Below the pieces are notes generated by a model that was not told where the DNA came from, searched no databases, and worked only from the letters and a program-made list of their open reading frames with translations. Source: Acanthamoeba lenticulata (Eukaryota > Discosea > Longamoebia > Acanthamoebidae). Taken from it: 64,000 bases of DNA. The stretch is from assembly GCA_002179805.1 (NCBI GenBank), contig NAVB01000264.1, forward strand, positions 1 through 64,000, written 5' to 3'. Made by a program: the position numbers and the translations under genes. Below are positions 32,001-42,409 of the stretch, piece after piece. Numbering within the stretch: the first letter of the stretch is position 1; every line of letters starts with the position of its first letter.

Positions 32001-34346
32001 ATCACCGCACACGCGCCACGACACGACACACGCGGTCAGCACACGACACGCGCGTAGCACGACACGACACGACACACGAGGCCTCAAGAGGATGAAGAGG
32101 ATGGAGAAGCACGAACCAGTGTAGACCTTGAGGAACATGGCGACCTGGACAAAGATGTCGCCCAGCCGCTGGTGGGGCGTCCACGCGGCGATGCGCGGCT
32201 TGAGGTCGTCCAGGAGCTTTGTGTTGAAGTTGCGGATGACCTGCGCGTTGGCGTACAGGTCCTTGAACTCCTTCAGCTCGACCTTCCCGGTGCCGCCGCT
32301 GCTGCCGCCCGAGCCCGGGCTCGGGATCGTCACGGGCGCCTCGCCGCTCTTGTGCAGAGGCGGCGGCGGAGCCTTGGCGCCGCTGTTGCTGTTGCTGAGG
32401 CCAGACAGGGACGAGTGCCAGACGACGCCCGTCATGTGCTCCTTGATCGGGTGGAGAAAGACGTCAAAGAGGAGGCCCAGGTTGGCCACGTAGTCCCGCT
32501 CGGTCTGGAAAATCTCGTGGGCCACCTTCTCGCGATAGGCCGCCGCACGCAGCTTGGCCCGGAAGGCGAGGCGGGCGACGCGGCCGCGGTAGGCGGCCTG
32601 CAGCCGGATGGCGCCGCGCAGGACGGCGGCCTCGCGCCGGGCCCGCCGGGCCTCCTCGTCCTCCTCTTCTGTAGCCGCGGCCGTGGGCGCTGCCGTCGTC
32701 GTTTGGCGTTCGCCCCGGCGCCGCCGACGGCCCTCGCGATCCTTGTCACGGCTCCGGTGCTCCTTCTTTCTTCTTTGCCTCCGCTTCTCGCGCCGCTTGC
32801 GCTCCTCCTCGTCGTCGTTGCCCGCTTGCTCGCGCCCGGCCGGACTCGCGCCTGAGGCTTCAGCGTCGGTGGACGCGACGACGGCAGCGCCGTCGCCGGC
32901 CTCAGGCGGCGCAACGGCGTCATTGCCGCTGTGCTCCTCACTGCCGTTGTGGTCGCCTCCTGTGGGTGTAGTGATAGAAGCAAAGGCGGCCGCGGGTTGC
33001 GCGGTCTCGCCCTCGTCAACGCTAACGCGCGTGTCGTCGCTCTTCCCGTCATCATCGTCGCTTTCGTTCTCGCTTTCGCTTTCATGTTCGCTTTCATTCT
33101 TGTGCCCGGAGCCCTCTTCCTCCTCATCGTCGAGGTTCTTGGCCACTGCGCCGCCAGGCGCCGGCCCAGAGCCAGCGGTCTCCGTAGCCGCGGCGCCAGC
33201 ACTGACGTCGTCCTTGGCTGCGGCCGCGGCCGCAACGGTGCTTGCGGCGACGGCTCCACCCGGCTTGGGGGTGAGGAACCACTTCTTCTTGACGAGGTAC
33301 TCCTTCAGGACCTTTTCGGCGCGCTGGCGCGCTTCGTTCGTCAGCTCGAGGTCGCCCTGGTCGACCAGCTTGCGGATGTCTTCCTTGCGCCGGCGGCGAT
33401 GGGGCGCGCCCCACTCCTTGTAGGCCAGCTCCGACAAGTATTCCAGGCTTTCCCTGTGTGGCGTTGGCGATGACGATGAGCGCTGCTCGAGCCGGCCTAA
33501 AGGCGGGCGAGACGGGCGACGTACAGCACGCGGTACATGTTTTGCTCCTGGTAGAGGTCATCCACGTGGAAGATAAAGCCCGGCGGGACCTGAAAGGAAC
33601 GCCCCAGTTTGGCGGACAGGTGAGCCATCGATCGTCGAAGCGATGATCAAGAGAGCGGGGAGCGAGACAATGGGCGAAAAGTACCTTGTTGTCACGCAGG
33701 GCTTCGATGAAGAACATAATGTTCTCGCGGCGCTTGAAGCCGAGCTCCAGTATCTTGCCTGTCGTGAGCGAACGAAGCGATGATGATGATAAGCGGAAAG
33801 ACACACAAGAGGCAAAAAAGATGACACCAAGGAAAGGGCGAGAACGAGGTGAAGGCACGACACGAACCGGTGTGGATTCGTGGAATGGAGCCCTGATCAA
33901 GCGTGCTCATCAATTCGCACAACACCACGCCATTCTACATAAATGGGATCACCCATTTTTTTGTTCGCCAACAACATGGGAAAGATTAAAGAGATCAACA
34001 AGAGAACGGGAGGAAAATGGGATCCTAATGATCTGAATGACGGGGTGGGTACGGAGAGGAGGCTTGCTAAGACAGGTTGGGTGTGCGGGCGTTGGACGCC
34101 GAGGCACTCCTCGATCCATCGCTGCACAGCCAGTTCGCGAAGCAGGAAATCATCAACCGCCACCTGCGTGAAGGAGTCGTAGGACTTGTCGTGCCGTAGC
34201 AATGCCGGTGTGGACGACTCTCCCGAATTCCGCATGTGTTGGTTCATCTCTCGCCAGCGCAAACCCGCGGGTGGTGTTGAATGTGCTGTTGTTGTCGGTT
34301 GCTGATGACTGTCGTCATTCTCCTCAATCAACCGGCCTGCGTTCAT
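29046..34346 (-). CDS. CH-IQ-DH-PH Rho guanine nucleotide exchange factor with long Ser-rich tail
   Basis: Activates Rho-family GTPases. Start MNAGRLIEEN at 34346 (an alternative in-frame Met is near 34248). Domains in order: a calponin-homology domain split over four exons (WIEECLGVQ, NGVVLCELMSTLDQG, FKRRENIMFFIEALRDN, FHVDDLYQEQNMYRVLESL); a charged segment at 32700-33250; an IQ-like helix (LQAAYRGRVARLAFRAK); a DH domain (EIFQTERDYVANLGLLFDVF near 32490, then LLIQPVQRIPRYLLLLREL near 31680); a PH domain (GWTLKNKRKQFYTIFLFSDLLVLAR near 31210, ending DDWLAALREVKKA). The tail of about 500 residues is rich in Ser, Asp and His and has no fold I recognise. At least a dozen introns. It is a natural partner for actin-driven motility. 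The GTPase target is unknown. Confidence 0.82.
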
Positions 34347-34702
34347 TCTTCCTTCCCTTTTGCTGTCTCCTTTTACTCGTTCTGTTTCCCGCCCACAATT
34401 CTTCTTCCTCTTCCTCTTTCGACCTCGTTGCCGCCTCCCTCTCAAGAGAGTCGAAGAAGAAGGGGGCGATCAAGCTCAATGGGGCGGATGTGTGGAGCCC
34501 CAGACAGCTGACCCAAGACCAGATCCAATTATGAAAAAATAATTGCGCGTGCTTTGCTTTTCTCCAGCTTTTCCCTTCTTCTTGTTGTCGCCAAAAGCGC
34601 GTTTGGTTGCTTCAACAACGAGCTCGTTGGTTGCGGTCGGTTGCAACCACCGTGGGTCCGCGTGACATGATGTCTCCTCTCCTTCTTCTCCTTGTTCTCG
34701 TT
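34347..34702. other. Intergenic region between RhoGEF and TRIC genes
   Basis: About 355 bp, pyrimidine-rich on the plus strand. It should carry the RhoGEF promoter and the 3' end of the TRIC-like gene. No gene supported. Confidence 0.5.
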
Positions 34703-35924
34703 TTACTGTTTCTTTTTGTCAAAGGGCAAGCCCGCGCCAGCCACCTTACTGGGTTTGTCCTCCGGGGGCACTGTCGAGGCGAGGTCCCGCGCGAAGGCGC
34801 CATCAAAGAGAAAGATCGGGAACGGCGTCTTGGGGCCCGTGTAGAGGGCCACCAGGCCGGTCACGATGAGGTAGTAGATGACGCACATCATGGCCACCTC
34901 CTTGCTCAGCACCGGGGCCTCCCACTGATGGTACGGATCTGGTGATCGCGAGCGTTGGAGGGGTAAACACAAACAGGCAACATATAGACACCACACCACG
35001 ATGATGATGTTAAAGGTGGAGCACCTGTGGTGCACATGTAGAAGAGTGAAAGCCAAAAGCCGAGCTTGATGGCGGAGGTGGGCACGCTGAGCTCCGTGTA
35101 GCTGTCTTTCTTGTTGTGCATGATTCGGTCCACCATCAGCTTGTAGAAGCTCCCCGCGCAGTCTATGTGGGCACACGCATATCACACGCGTGTGGTCAGC
35201 CTCTTGTTTCTGTCTCTGACGAGCGACCAGCGTGCAGGCAGCGTACTCGCAAGTGTGCCGATGATGATCGGGCCCAGCCAGACCGGCTTGTCGAACGTCT
35301 ACGCACATGATACGAGCACAGGATGAAGTGAGGTGGTGGCGTTGGTTGACACAGCGGGGATGAGGAAGGAAGGAGCACCTTGATTGTGAGATCGACGGCG
35401 CCCATGATGGTGCGTCCCTTGTGGACCATCTCCAAGGCCGTCAGGCCCACCTAGGTGTCCAGCCCACAAGCATCAAACTAAAGTCAGTCGCAAGTGGACG
35501 CAAACCAAAGCGTCGAGAGAACTGCAGCAAACTGAGAAGAACGTACAGTGATAGGGAGAATTTTGAGCCCTTTATGAACGGCGTCGAAAGGGAAGTGGTT
35601 GACGAGCCACCACGCGAAGACGTACGTGCCAATGGTCTGATCTGATCCGAGCCACTCGACAGGCCTGCCCAGCGCGATGTAGCGGATGGTGGAACCGAAC
35701 ACGCAGGCGCCCACGGAAAGCACCATGGACACAAGCCAGTAGATAGGACTCGAAGTGGGCTGCAACGCGCCGAGACGGAATCTGTCGCAAATGTAGAGCC
35801 CATGCGCGAGATTGACGATGAACGGGCTCAACGAAGCGAGTAGCGACCACAAGGCAGTGAGTACTGGACTATCCACAGCATCTTTGTCTGGGCTCCAGAG
35901 GAACAGAGGATGGCTCCACAACAT
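34703..35924 (-). CDS. TRIC-type (TMEM38-like) intracellular cation channel
   Basis: Start MLWSHPLFLWSPDKDAV at 35924. Hydrophobic helices include LTALWSLLASLSPFIVNLAH, YWLVSMVLSVGACVFG, FAWWLVNHFPFDAVHKGLKILPIT, VAMMCVIYYLIVTGLVAL and FWLSLFYM. The stretch VNHFPFDAVHK...KILPIT corresponds to the conserved P-x-D...K...LP part of TRIC channels, and YTELSVPTSAIKLGFWLSL to their later helix. TRIC channels pass K+ across ER membranes to balance Ca2+ release. The C-terminus ends FDKKKQ, a dilysine (KKxx) ER-retrieval signal, which fits ER residence. Five short introns. Divergent from the 53-residue gene with 123 bp between starts. Confidence 0.68.
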
Positions 35925-36047
35925 GGCTGAAACAAAATTCTGTTCTGAAACGTTTATTAAATTTTTTCAACCCAGAATACAGTTTTCTTGTTTTCCTCCT
36001 GCTTTCGCCCCACTAATCTAATCCATCAAACATCTATCAACTGCACA

Positions 36048-36272
36048 ATGATCTACGACGTGAACTCTCCTCTCTACAAGAGCTTCCTCAGCTCCAAGGT
36101 TGCCGCTGGTGGCTCTTCCCAGGCCAAGTCCGCTGTCCCGAAGCGCAAGGTGCGTACTACTACCCCAATATCATTGAATGCTTTGCCAACCAAATTGTTG
36201 TTTCCTTTGCAGGATGAGAAGCTCGGCAAGGGTGCCAAGATCTCCGCGCCACCACAGCCCACCTCTGCCTAA
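36048..36272 (+). CDS. 53-residue basic protein
   Basis: Two exons: 36048-36149 and 36213-36272, separated by a 63-nt intron (GTGCGT...TTTGCAG) that happens to be a multiple of three. The product begins MIYDVNSPLYKSFLSSK and ends KISAPPQPTSA, with PKRKDEKLGKGAK at the join. No signal peptide, no membrane span. The clean splice sites and compact size suggest a real small gene. I do not recognise the family. Confidence 0.6.
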   Translation: MIYDVNSPLYKSFLSSKVAAGGSSQAKSAVPKRKVRTTTPISLNALPTKLLFPLQDEKLGKGAKISAPPQPTSA

Positions 36273-36559
36273 GCGCTTTGCGATCCATTGCCTGATTAAG
36301 ATTTTTCTGGTCTTGAGGGGCATAAACCGTCATTCTCACTCGACTTGGCACCACATTTTCGCTTTTACCGCCGCGTGCCCCCGAGCAAGTCTTGCTTAGA
36401 TGTGCTTTATTACAACAGCGATTCGCGCCTTCCCCCATCCGCCCGTGGATGTTGAGTCCAAGTGTACAAAACGTTGTGAGAAGAGTTCGAGTTGGAGAAA
36501 GTAGTAGAGAGGAGACCAGAGGAGGAAGAAGAGAGGAGAGGCAACGCGTTCTCTATCTC

Positions 36560-37685
36560 TCAGGTCGCGGCAGACGAATCGCTCGAGGACCAGTTGAGCT
36601 CGGACATAATGTTGTAGTCGTCCTGGTCGCCGTCTTCCTCCTGCTCGCCGTCGCTCATCATGTCGAAGTAGCCCTCTGGTCGGTTGCGGTGGACCCAGTA
36701 CATGATCTTCTTGCGGTGGCCCGTCTTGTTGATGCCCACATGCTTGATGAGGTCCTCCTCCTGGAGGAGCCGGATGGTGCTCATGTTGTCGAAGCCCTCC
36801 ATCACCAGGGGCTCCAGGTAGTCCTGTGGGGGGAGCTTGAGCGAAGCCAGCCAGTCACAAATCTCATGAAGGTCGCTTTCGACAAGGTACTCCTCGCCCT
36901 TCCGTCCTCGCCCATGACGCTGGTGGTTGCTCTCGGCCGCCGATGCCTCGTACACCCGCGACAGCACATCGACCACCAGCTTCTCCTGCTGCGGACTGTG
37001 CTGCACCGCCGCGGCCGCGGCTGCCGCTCGGTTGGCCTCTGGACAAGAAGAAGAAGGAGGCCGTGAGCAGCGGCGCCCAACAGTTTGTTGACTCACCAGC
37101 GCCAAAGAACGCAAAAAGAAGAAAAAGAAGAAGCGAGTAGAAGAGTGAACGAAAAAAAAAACAGGACAGAGATCGATCAGAGACGCAGGAGAGAGGGGGG
37201 GGGAACAACTTACCAGCTGCAGCCTTCTTTTGATACATGCGCATGAGGAGCTGTTGGGCGGGAGACATGTTTTGTCCGTTGGAAGTCTCCTCCTTGGTCG
37301 GTTTGGACCGTCGCGCCCCCACCTCTGAATCGCTATTGCTCCCGCCCTTCCCACCGCTCGCCGTCATCGTTCCGCGTTTCGTCGAAGTGGTAGCCAACGA
37401 GGATGGCGCTGTCTTGCCTTTGGAGCTGCCACCCAGTATTTTGGGGGTCCCGTTCCCCGAGGGGGGCGAGGGCATGATGAGAGGCGGAGGCGGCGTGTAG
37501 GTCGTTGGCCGCACATGGCCACCAAACTGGCCGCTCCCTCGCCTTCGTTCGCGGTCTTTCCGTCGTTCAGCCCTTATCTTACGCCTTCGCTCTCTAATCT
37601 TTTCCTTCTCCGCCTGAGCCTGCATCACTACCAGCAACGGGTTTCGCACCGTCGTTATGGCCCCATCTTCCGAACTTGACATCAT
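36560..37685 (-). CDS. SAM domain protein with basic N-terminus
   Basis: Start MMSSSEDGAITTVRN at 37685. An N-terminal coiled basic segment (EKEKIRERRRKIRAERRKDRERRR) is followed by a low-complexity Pro/Ser/Lys region with QQLLMRMYQKKAAAG. After an intron at about 37040-37215, an Ala-rich helix leads to a C-terminal SAM domain: ICDWLASLKLPPQDYLEPLV, GFDNMSTIRLLQEEDLIKHVGI, GHRKKIMYWV. The acidic tail ends WSSSDSSAAT. SAM domains mediate polymerisation or RNA binding; here the role is unknown. Confidence 0.7.
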
Positions 37686-38093
37686 CTTCTTCTTTTTCTA
37701 GCCCTCGTTGTCCTCGTTTCTCCCCTCGTACTGCTCAATCGAGGGGGGGGGGAATTAATCGAAATAAAACGAAGTCGTCGATCTTGTGCTTCTTTTTCGT
37801 CAACTGGATAGTGTGGAACGGGTCCCCCGGGCTTCGTTCTCTCTTGTCTTCAGAGCGCTCGGTGACTTATCCTCAGCAGTATTCCATCCACCGGACGCGA
37901 CGGCGACCAGACCAACTTTGCTCCACCGCCACCGCACAGCGCTTTTCTTCTCTTTCTCAGTGGTGCCTCCCGTCCCTCAACACCGCACAGTTACGGTGCG
38001 CGCAGAATGAAGTTATTTAATTTATATATTTCGGTTATTTCCCGTATTCCTTCGACTCAAAAATAGTCAAAAATTAAAAAAAGTATTTTCGTT
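37686..38093. other. Intergenic region upstream of SAM protein gene
   Basis: About 400 bp, T-rich, with no domain-bearing frame. The side near 37686 should be the SAM gene promoter and the AT-rich side near 38010-38090 the 3' end of the Mpo1-like gene. Confidence 0.5.
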
Positions 38094-39014
38094 CTACTTG
38101 GCCTTGGCCGAGTTGGTCTTCTTTGCGAGCTGCGCCTTGCGGAAGGCGAGGATGTTGCGGCCAGCGCTGTCAACGATGCGCTTGTGGAGATCAGGCCGGT
38201 AGCCCAGCTTGAACAGCACCTCGAGCCACACGAACAGCGGCGCCAGCAGCAGCGCTGCAATCGAGCCCCAGCAGTGTCAGCTGATCAAAACACCCAACAT
38301 GCACACGGACGAGTCGCAGGCGAGATCGTACACTGCACGAAGCTGTCCAAAAGGGCTGGAGCGCGCTTCTCGGCGACGCCGTGGCCCAGGAACTGTACGT
38401 TCGTTGTGTTGTGCCGCGCATCAGTGTCAGCCGCCAGGTGGAGGGGGGAAAGGAAAACCGGGTGGGAGCAAGGACAAGAAGAGGCGTAGCAGACCTGAAG
38501 GATCCAGCACGTGACGTGGATTGCGAGGGCCGTCAGATGCGGGTTGGCGTACGTGAACTCGTCGGCGAAGCGGGTGGCCTGGTAGGCCAGCATGTACAGG
38601 AACGGCATGTACAACGACTACGGCGAACCAGATGAGAGATGTGTAGAGATATAAAGGAGAGATTGAGAATTGAGGAGAGACTTACGCCAGCGACGGGCTC
38701 GAGGAAGAGGTAGAAGAGCGCATAGACGGTGATGACAATGAAGGCACCGTTCACGACGAGGCCGTGAGGGAGCAGACCGAAGCTCAGGTCGAGACCGGGC
38801 ACCACAGGGCCCACGGCAGCGGCCATCCATACCAGAGCAGTCCACAAAATAATAGGCACGCACACAATATGAATCCACTGGTTCCTGCAGTCGATTGAAC
38901 AAACCTTTTAATCTTTTTATCGTTCGTTGGCTCCCCCTCCCCTTTTGCGTGACCGTACACTGGGTTCATGTGGTAGGGCGCATAAGCCTCCATCTGCTTC
39001 TCCAGGTTGAACAT
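38094..39014 (-). CDS. Mpo1-like (DUF962) 2-hydroxy fatty acid dioxygenase, ER membrane
   Basis: Five exons from MFNLEKQMEAYAPYHMNPVYG at 39014. After splicing it reads NQWIHIVCVPIILWTALVW, ALFYLFLEPVAG, then PHLTALAIHVTCWILQ-FLGHGVAEKRAPALLDSFVQ-ALLLAPLFVWLEVLFKLGYRP, a full match to the DUF962 pattern. The conserved His residues (HMNP, IH, HV, GHG) bind the Fe2+ of the Mpo1 dioxygenase, which shortens 2-hydroxy fatty acids by alpha-oxidation in phytosphingosine breakdown. Four membrane helices. It ends NSAKAK at 38094. Length is close to that of the family. Confidence 0.85.
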
Positions 39015-39287
39015 CTTGCCCAGCGTTGATGTTGGAAGCTCTTCTTGTGCTGGTCAAGGTGTCAAGCGGCCATTTTCACGTTTCTTGCACGACCACACAT
39101 TGGCGCAAATGTCGGCTGCTTTTCGGGCTGTGCTCCTCAACATACCCACTGACTCACAAACTGGTGTCCCCCTCAGGAGGATACTGTGGTGAAGCTCTCA
39201 GCTCTGCTGCTTTTATTAACGTGAAGGCGATGATGAAGTGATATGCACATGGTGGTTCCGCGGTTTGGCGACAGGATGGCCATCCAC

Positions 39288-39833
39288 TCAAGGGGTCTGC
39301 GAGGAATCGCTGTCCTTGAGGTCCTCGCGGCGGATGTGGCTGTCCGGAGGGGGAGGGCCATGATAGCCCTGGGAGAGGATGTGATGCGGCCTCTCATGGT
39401 CAAACACGGAAGGGCCCGCGGCGGTTTCATTGCCCAGGCGCCGCCAGTCGGCCTCGGCCGCAAAGTCCTCCTCCTGGAGCTCGTCAATGGCACCCGCCTT
39501 GGCCGGGTCGGCCGAAGTGTGGATGATCTCGTCGCCCACCATGCTGGGGCCACTCATCTCCTCTCGCCGGCCTGGCTCGCCTACGCCACCGCCGGTCACC
39601 ATTGACCAGGGCTGCTCGCCGGTCTTGGCCATGTGCTTGAAGTTGCCCGCCTCGCCCCCGCTGCCAACCTCGGTCGTCTGGTCGTTCACCACGTTCATGC
39701 CCTCGCGCTGACCGGGCGCCAGGTCGGAGCTGGTCGACAAAGAGAAGTTAAAGAGGGTGCGTCGGCCCATCATGCTCGACGCCGAGGCGCCCTCGACTCG
39801 GCTGAACAACTTGGCGACTGTCCTAAGGCTCAT
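39288..39833 (-). CDS. Unknown 181-residue protein, possible mitochondrial N-terminus
   Basis: Single exon from MSLRTVAKLFSRVEGASASS at 39833. The N-terminus is positively charged, amphipathic and acid-poor (RTLFNFSLSTSS follows), as in mitochondrial presequences. The rest is polar and probably disordered (QPWSMVTGGGVGEPGRRE, HHILSQGYHGPPPPD) and ends SDSSQTP. No domain recognised. It lies in tandem with another small gene of similar character (40308-40798). Confidence 0.5.
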   Translation of the reverse strand: MSLRTVAKLFSRVEGASASSMMGRRTLFNFSLSTSSDLAPGQREGMNVVNDQTTEVGSGGEAGNFKHMAKTGEQPWSMVTGGGVGEPGRREEMSGPSMVGDEIIHTSADPAKAGAIDELQEEDFAAEADWRRLGNETAAGPSVFDHERPHHILSQGYHGPPPPDSHIRREDLKDSDSSQTP

Positions 39834-40307
39834 GCTGTTTGTTTGTGTGAAAGATGGTTGTTGGCTTGTTCTGTTGTCGTGTTTAGGTTATGAATGTTTG
39901 AAGTTTGAGTGTGCTTTTATTCAAGGGAGGGATCATCACGCTGACGGAGGCAGGTGGTTGAGGGCTCGGCCAAGTCCGGCTAAAACTGGGGGAGTGATCC
40001 TATCCTCCGCCCAGGCCCAGGTCAATGCAGATCGTCGCAGGCCGGCCGCATGTCAATGAGTTCTCAGCACGATTTCCGCCTGGCTCTGGCCGACTCTCAG
40101 TCGAAATCCTGCAGAGTCCGTCGCGGCATCACCTGGCTTTTCTCCCGCTCCTCCAAGCCGATCACACACGTCGTCATCGCGGACATGAACCGTGATCATG
40201 GCGGTTCAATGAACGTCGCAGCAAGCAAAGAGGAACTCACATGGATAAAGCTAAGAAATGAATGTATTTTAGGTGGTAAGTGAGAAGGAAACAGGCTATC
40301 TGGCCGC
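39834..40307. other. Intergenic region between two small minus-strand genes
   Basis: About 470 bp; the 39834-40000 part should be the promoter of the 181-residue gene. A plus-strand frame at 40050-40283 has no supporting features. Nothing else recognised. Confidence 0.45.
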
Positions 40308-40798
40308 TCACTTGACCAGCGGCTCCTCGGACTTGTCGCCCTTTCGCTTGAGAGGCATGTTGCCCTCGAGAGCCTGGACCGCGCCTTCCATCACCTCGCC
40401 GATGGCATCTGCGGTATTACTGCTCAAGCCCATCTATATGACGTTCAGGAAAGGTCAGTCGAACTTGGTTCCACCACGAAATGGGCAGATGAGGAAAAAG
40501 GGGAGCAGGCCAGCAACAGTACCCCTTCGACGTCCTGCATTTCGCTCTCTCGCTTGTCCACCTCCTGCCAGGGCTCGTGGAAGCGCCGCACGTTTTCCTC
40601 ATCCAGCTTGGGCGTCAGCTTCTGTTGACTCTTGTACTGCTCCGAGGCCACTTTCTGTTCCTCCTCAAGCGACATGATTCGCCCCTTCTTGTCGCCCGTG
40701 TCGTAGGACACGCCGCGCAGGCTGCAGGCGCGCAGGGCCGTCTGACGCGGGAACAGGACGGTCCCGGCGCGAGTGCTGGTGATGGGCAGTCGTTGCAT
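40308..40798 (-). CDS. Unknown small protein, possible mitochondrial N-terminus
   Basis: Two exons join in phase: 40798 down to about 40523 and about 40437-40308 (GAA GGG | ATG GGC). The N-terminus MQRLPITSTRAGTVLFPRQTALRAC is basic and acid-free, like a mitochondrial presequence. The helical middle (EEEQKVASEQYKSQQKLTPK, VRRFHEPWQEVDKRESEM) leads to a C-terminus with GEVMEGAVQALEGNMPLKRK and ends EEPLVK. No known family recognised. Confidence 0.55.
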
Positions 40799-41066
40799 TT
40801 TAGAGTCGTGTGGTAGGTTGTTGTTGCGGTGCTGTTGTTGGTGTTAGTGTTGTTATGGGTGTAACTTGAAACGCAGACAGTCAGGGGTGGAGGTTGTTTA
40901 ATGCCGACATGGCATTGGCGAATGCGGAGGCTGGTGGGTGTAAATCAAACGGGTTTTCTCTAGGTTTCCTGGACCCCACGAGCTTGCGGTGGTGACGGTC
41001 TGGAAGAGGGGAGGAAGGAGCAAAGCTGCGGGCTGCAGGCAAACAAAGAAAGGTGGGCAGAACGAC

Positions 41067-41785
41067 TTAGTATTTTTCAGAGTCCAGCGAGACAACGGGC
41101 TCGTCGCCCACCACTTCTGCGCTGTGCAAGGCTCCGGCGGGCACCTAGGGCCAAGGGGGAGCGTGAAAGCCCTTTAGAAGAAAGTCCAGAAAAGTAGCCT
41201 CCGAGCCACGCACCAGCAGACAGTCGCCTGCCTCCAGAATGACAGTCTGTCCGAACATGACCATCTTGAAACGTCCCGAGAGCACTGCGTCCTTCTTCTC
41301 CACAGTGTGCGTGTGGGGCGCAAAGTAGGTTCCTGCACGCCGCAGCAGCTTACAACGCGGAGCGCCCCTTCGAGGGGCTGGTTGGTGGCGCGTACCTGGC
41401 GGGTACGTGTATTGGGAGACGGTGTATCCTTCAGTCTCCAGCTTCTTGCGCATATGGGCAGCGGTGAGTGGGCCCCACTTGTCTTCGTCCCAGTGCTCAG
41501 CCTCGACTGTTGTTGTCACCTCCAAAAACTCAAAAAAGAAACTGCCTACCGGCCCACAAGAGCAAGGGCACAGGACACAACGAGCATCTGTTTCGCGGTT
41601 GCCTCCCGCGCGGTGGCGACATTGAGTAGTCCAGGATATAGCTGAAGTGCGTGAGTCCAGGTGCGGCACACAACACGGCAGGAGGGCAGGTTCTTGCGTC
41701 GCACAAAGCTGAGAGTAACCGCCACAAGCTCTACTGGGAGGCTGGCTCTCGCTGCTTGAGTGGGCACGCCAACATGGCTGCCCAT
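41067..41785 (-). CDS. Probable F-box protein with C-terminal cupin domain
   Basis: The C-terminal part is secure: after splicing it reads EGYTVSQYTYPPGT-YFAPHTHTVEKKDAVLSG, GQTVILEAGDCLLV-PAGALHSAEVVGDEP and ends DSEKY at 41067, a small cupin with metal-binding H-x-H ... and a second His. Upstream, still on the minus strand, the frame at 41640-41760 encodes a good F-box (LPVELVAVTLSFV ... LPSCRVVCRTWTHAL). A GTCGCC...GAG intron (about 41534-41636) would join LYPGLLN to FLEVTTTVEAEHW in phase. The start chosen is MGSHVGVPTQAARASL at 41785, which overlaps the decayed ankyrin sequence on the other strand. If the join is wrong these are two separate fragments. Confidence 0.5.
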
Positions 41786-42240
41786 GGGACAAGGCGGTTT
41801 GCAGTCAAGCAGCCAAGGGTGGCCACCTGGACGTGCTCCAGTGTGCACGCCACAAGACTGCCCGTGGGACAAGGAGACCTGCGGCCAGCGAAGGCCACCT
41901 AGAAGTGCTCCAGTGGTTGCGCGCCAACGGCTGTCCCTGGGACGAGGAAACGAGCATCAAAGCGGCCGAGGGAGGCCACTTGGACGTGCTCCAGTGGGTC
42001 CACGAGAACGACTGTCCGTGGGGCGAATGGACTTGCGCCGAGGCGGCCTATGGTGGCCATCTGGACGTGCTACAGGAAGCTGCGCGCCAACGGCTGCCCG
42101 TGGGACGACAGCACCAGCATCCGTGCAACCTAGTCAGGCCACTTTTTCGTGCTCGAGTGGGCCACCAATGGGTGCCCGTTGTTCCGTCCGTGGTTCCATG
42201 GTGACGACGAGCCAGAGGATGAGCCGAGCAAGCCAGGTCA
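41754..42240 (+). pseudogene. Decayed ankyrin-repeat gene fragment
   Basis: At least four units of the pattern GGHLDVLQWxxxNGCPWDxxT, common in amoeba and giant-virus ankyrin proteins, are legible on the plus strand: HGCPWDKAVCSQAAKGGHL, SEGHLEVLQWLRANGCPWD, AAEGGHLDVLQWVHENDCPW, AAYGGHLDVLQ. The reading frame is broken. One repeat (about 41855-41888) is readable only in another frame. An extra G near 42075 shifts the frame again. A TAG lies in the shifted frame at 42131. There is no start codon or upstream domain on this strand. It is head-to-head with the F-box segment of the neighbouring minus-strand gene. Confidence 0.7.
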
Positions 42241-42409
42241 TGACTTGTAACGGGAGAAAAAAAAAACTAAAAAAGCCAAATAAGGAAGGCAGAGCTGCAG
42301 TTGCCGGCGCGCCAGAACGTAGGCTTCGAGGTCGTTCTACGTTCTATAATTTTCGAGAAAGTTGCAACTATCGTTCGAACTGCAGCTTGTCCGAGTGCTC
42401 TCCAGGAGT

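Noticed and set aside
40050..40283. Plus-strand 77-codon frame
   Set aside because: No motif, no splice-site support, lies in the promoter region of minus-strand genes.
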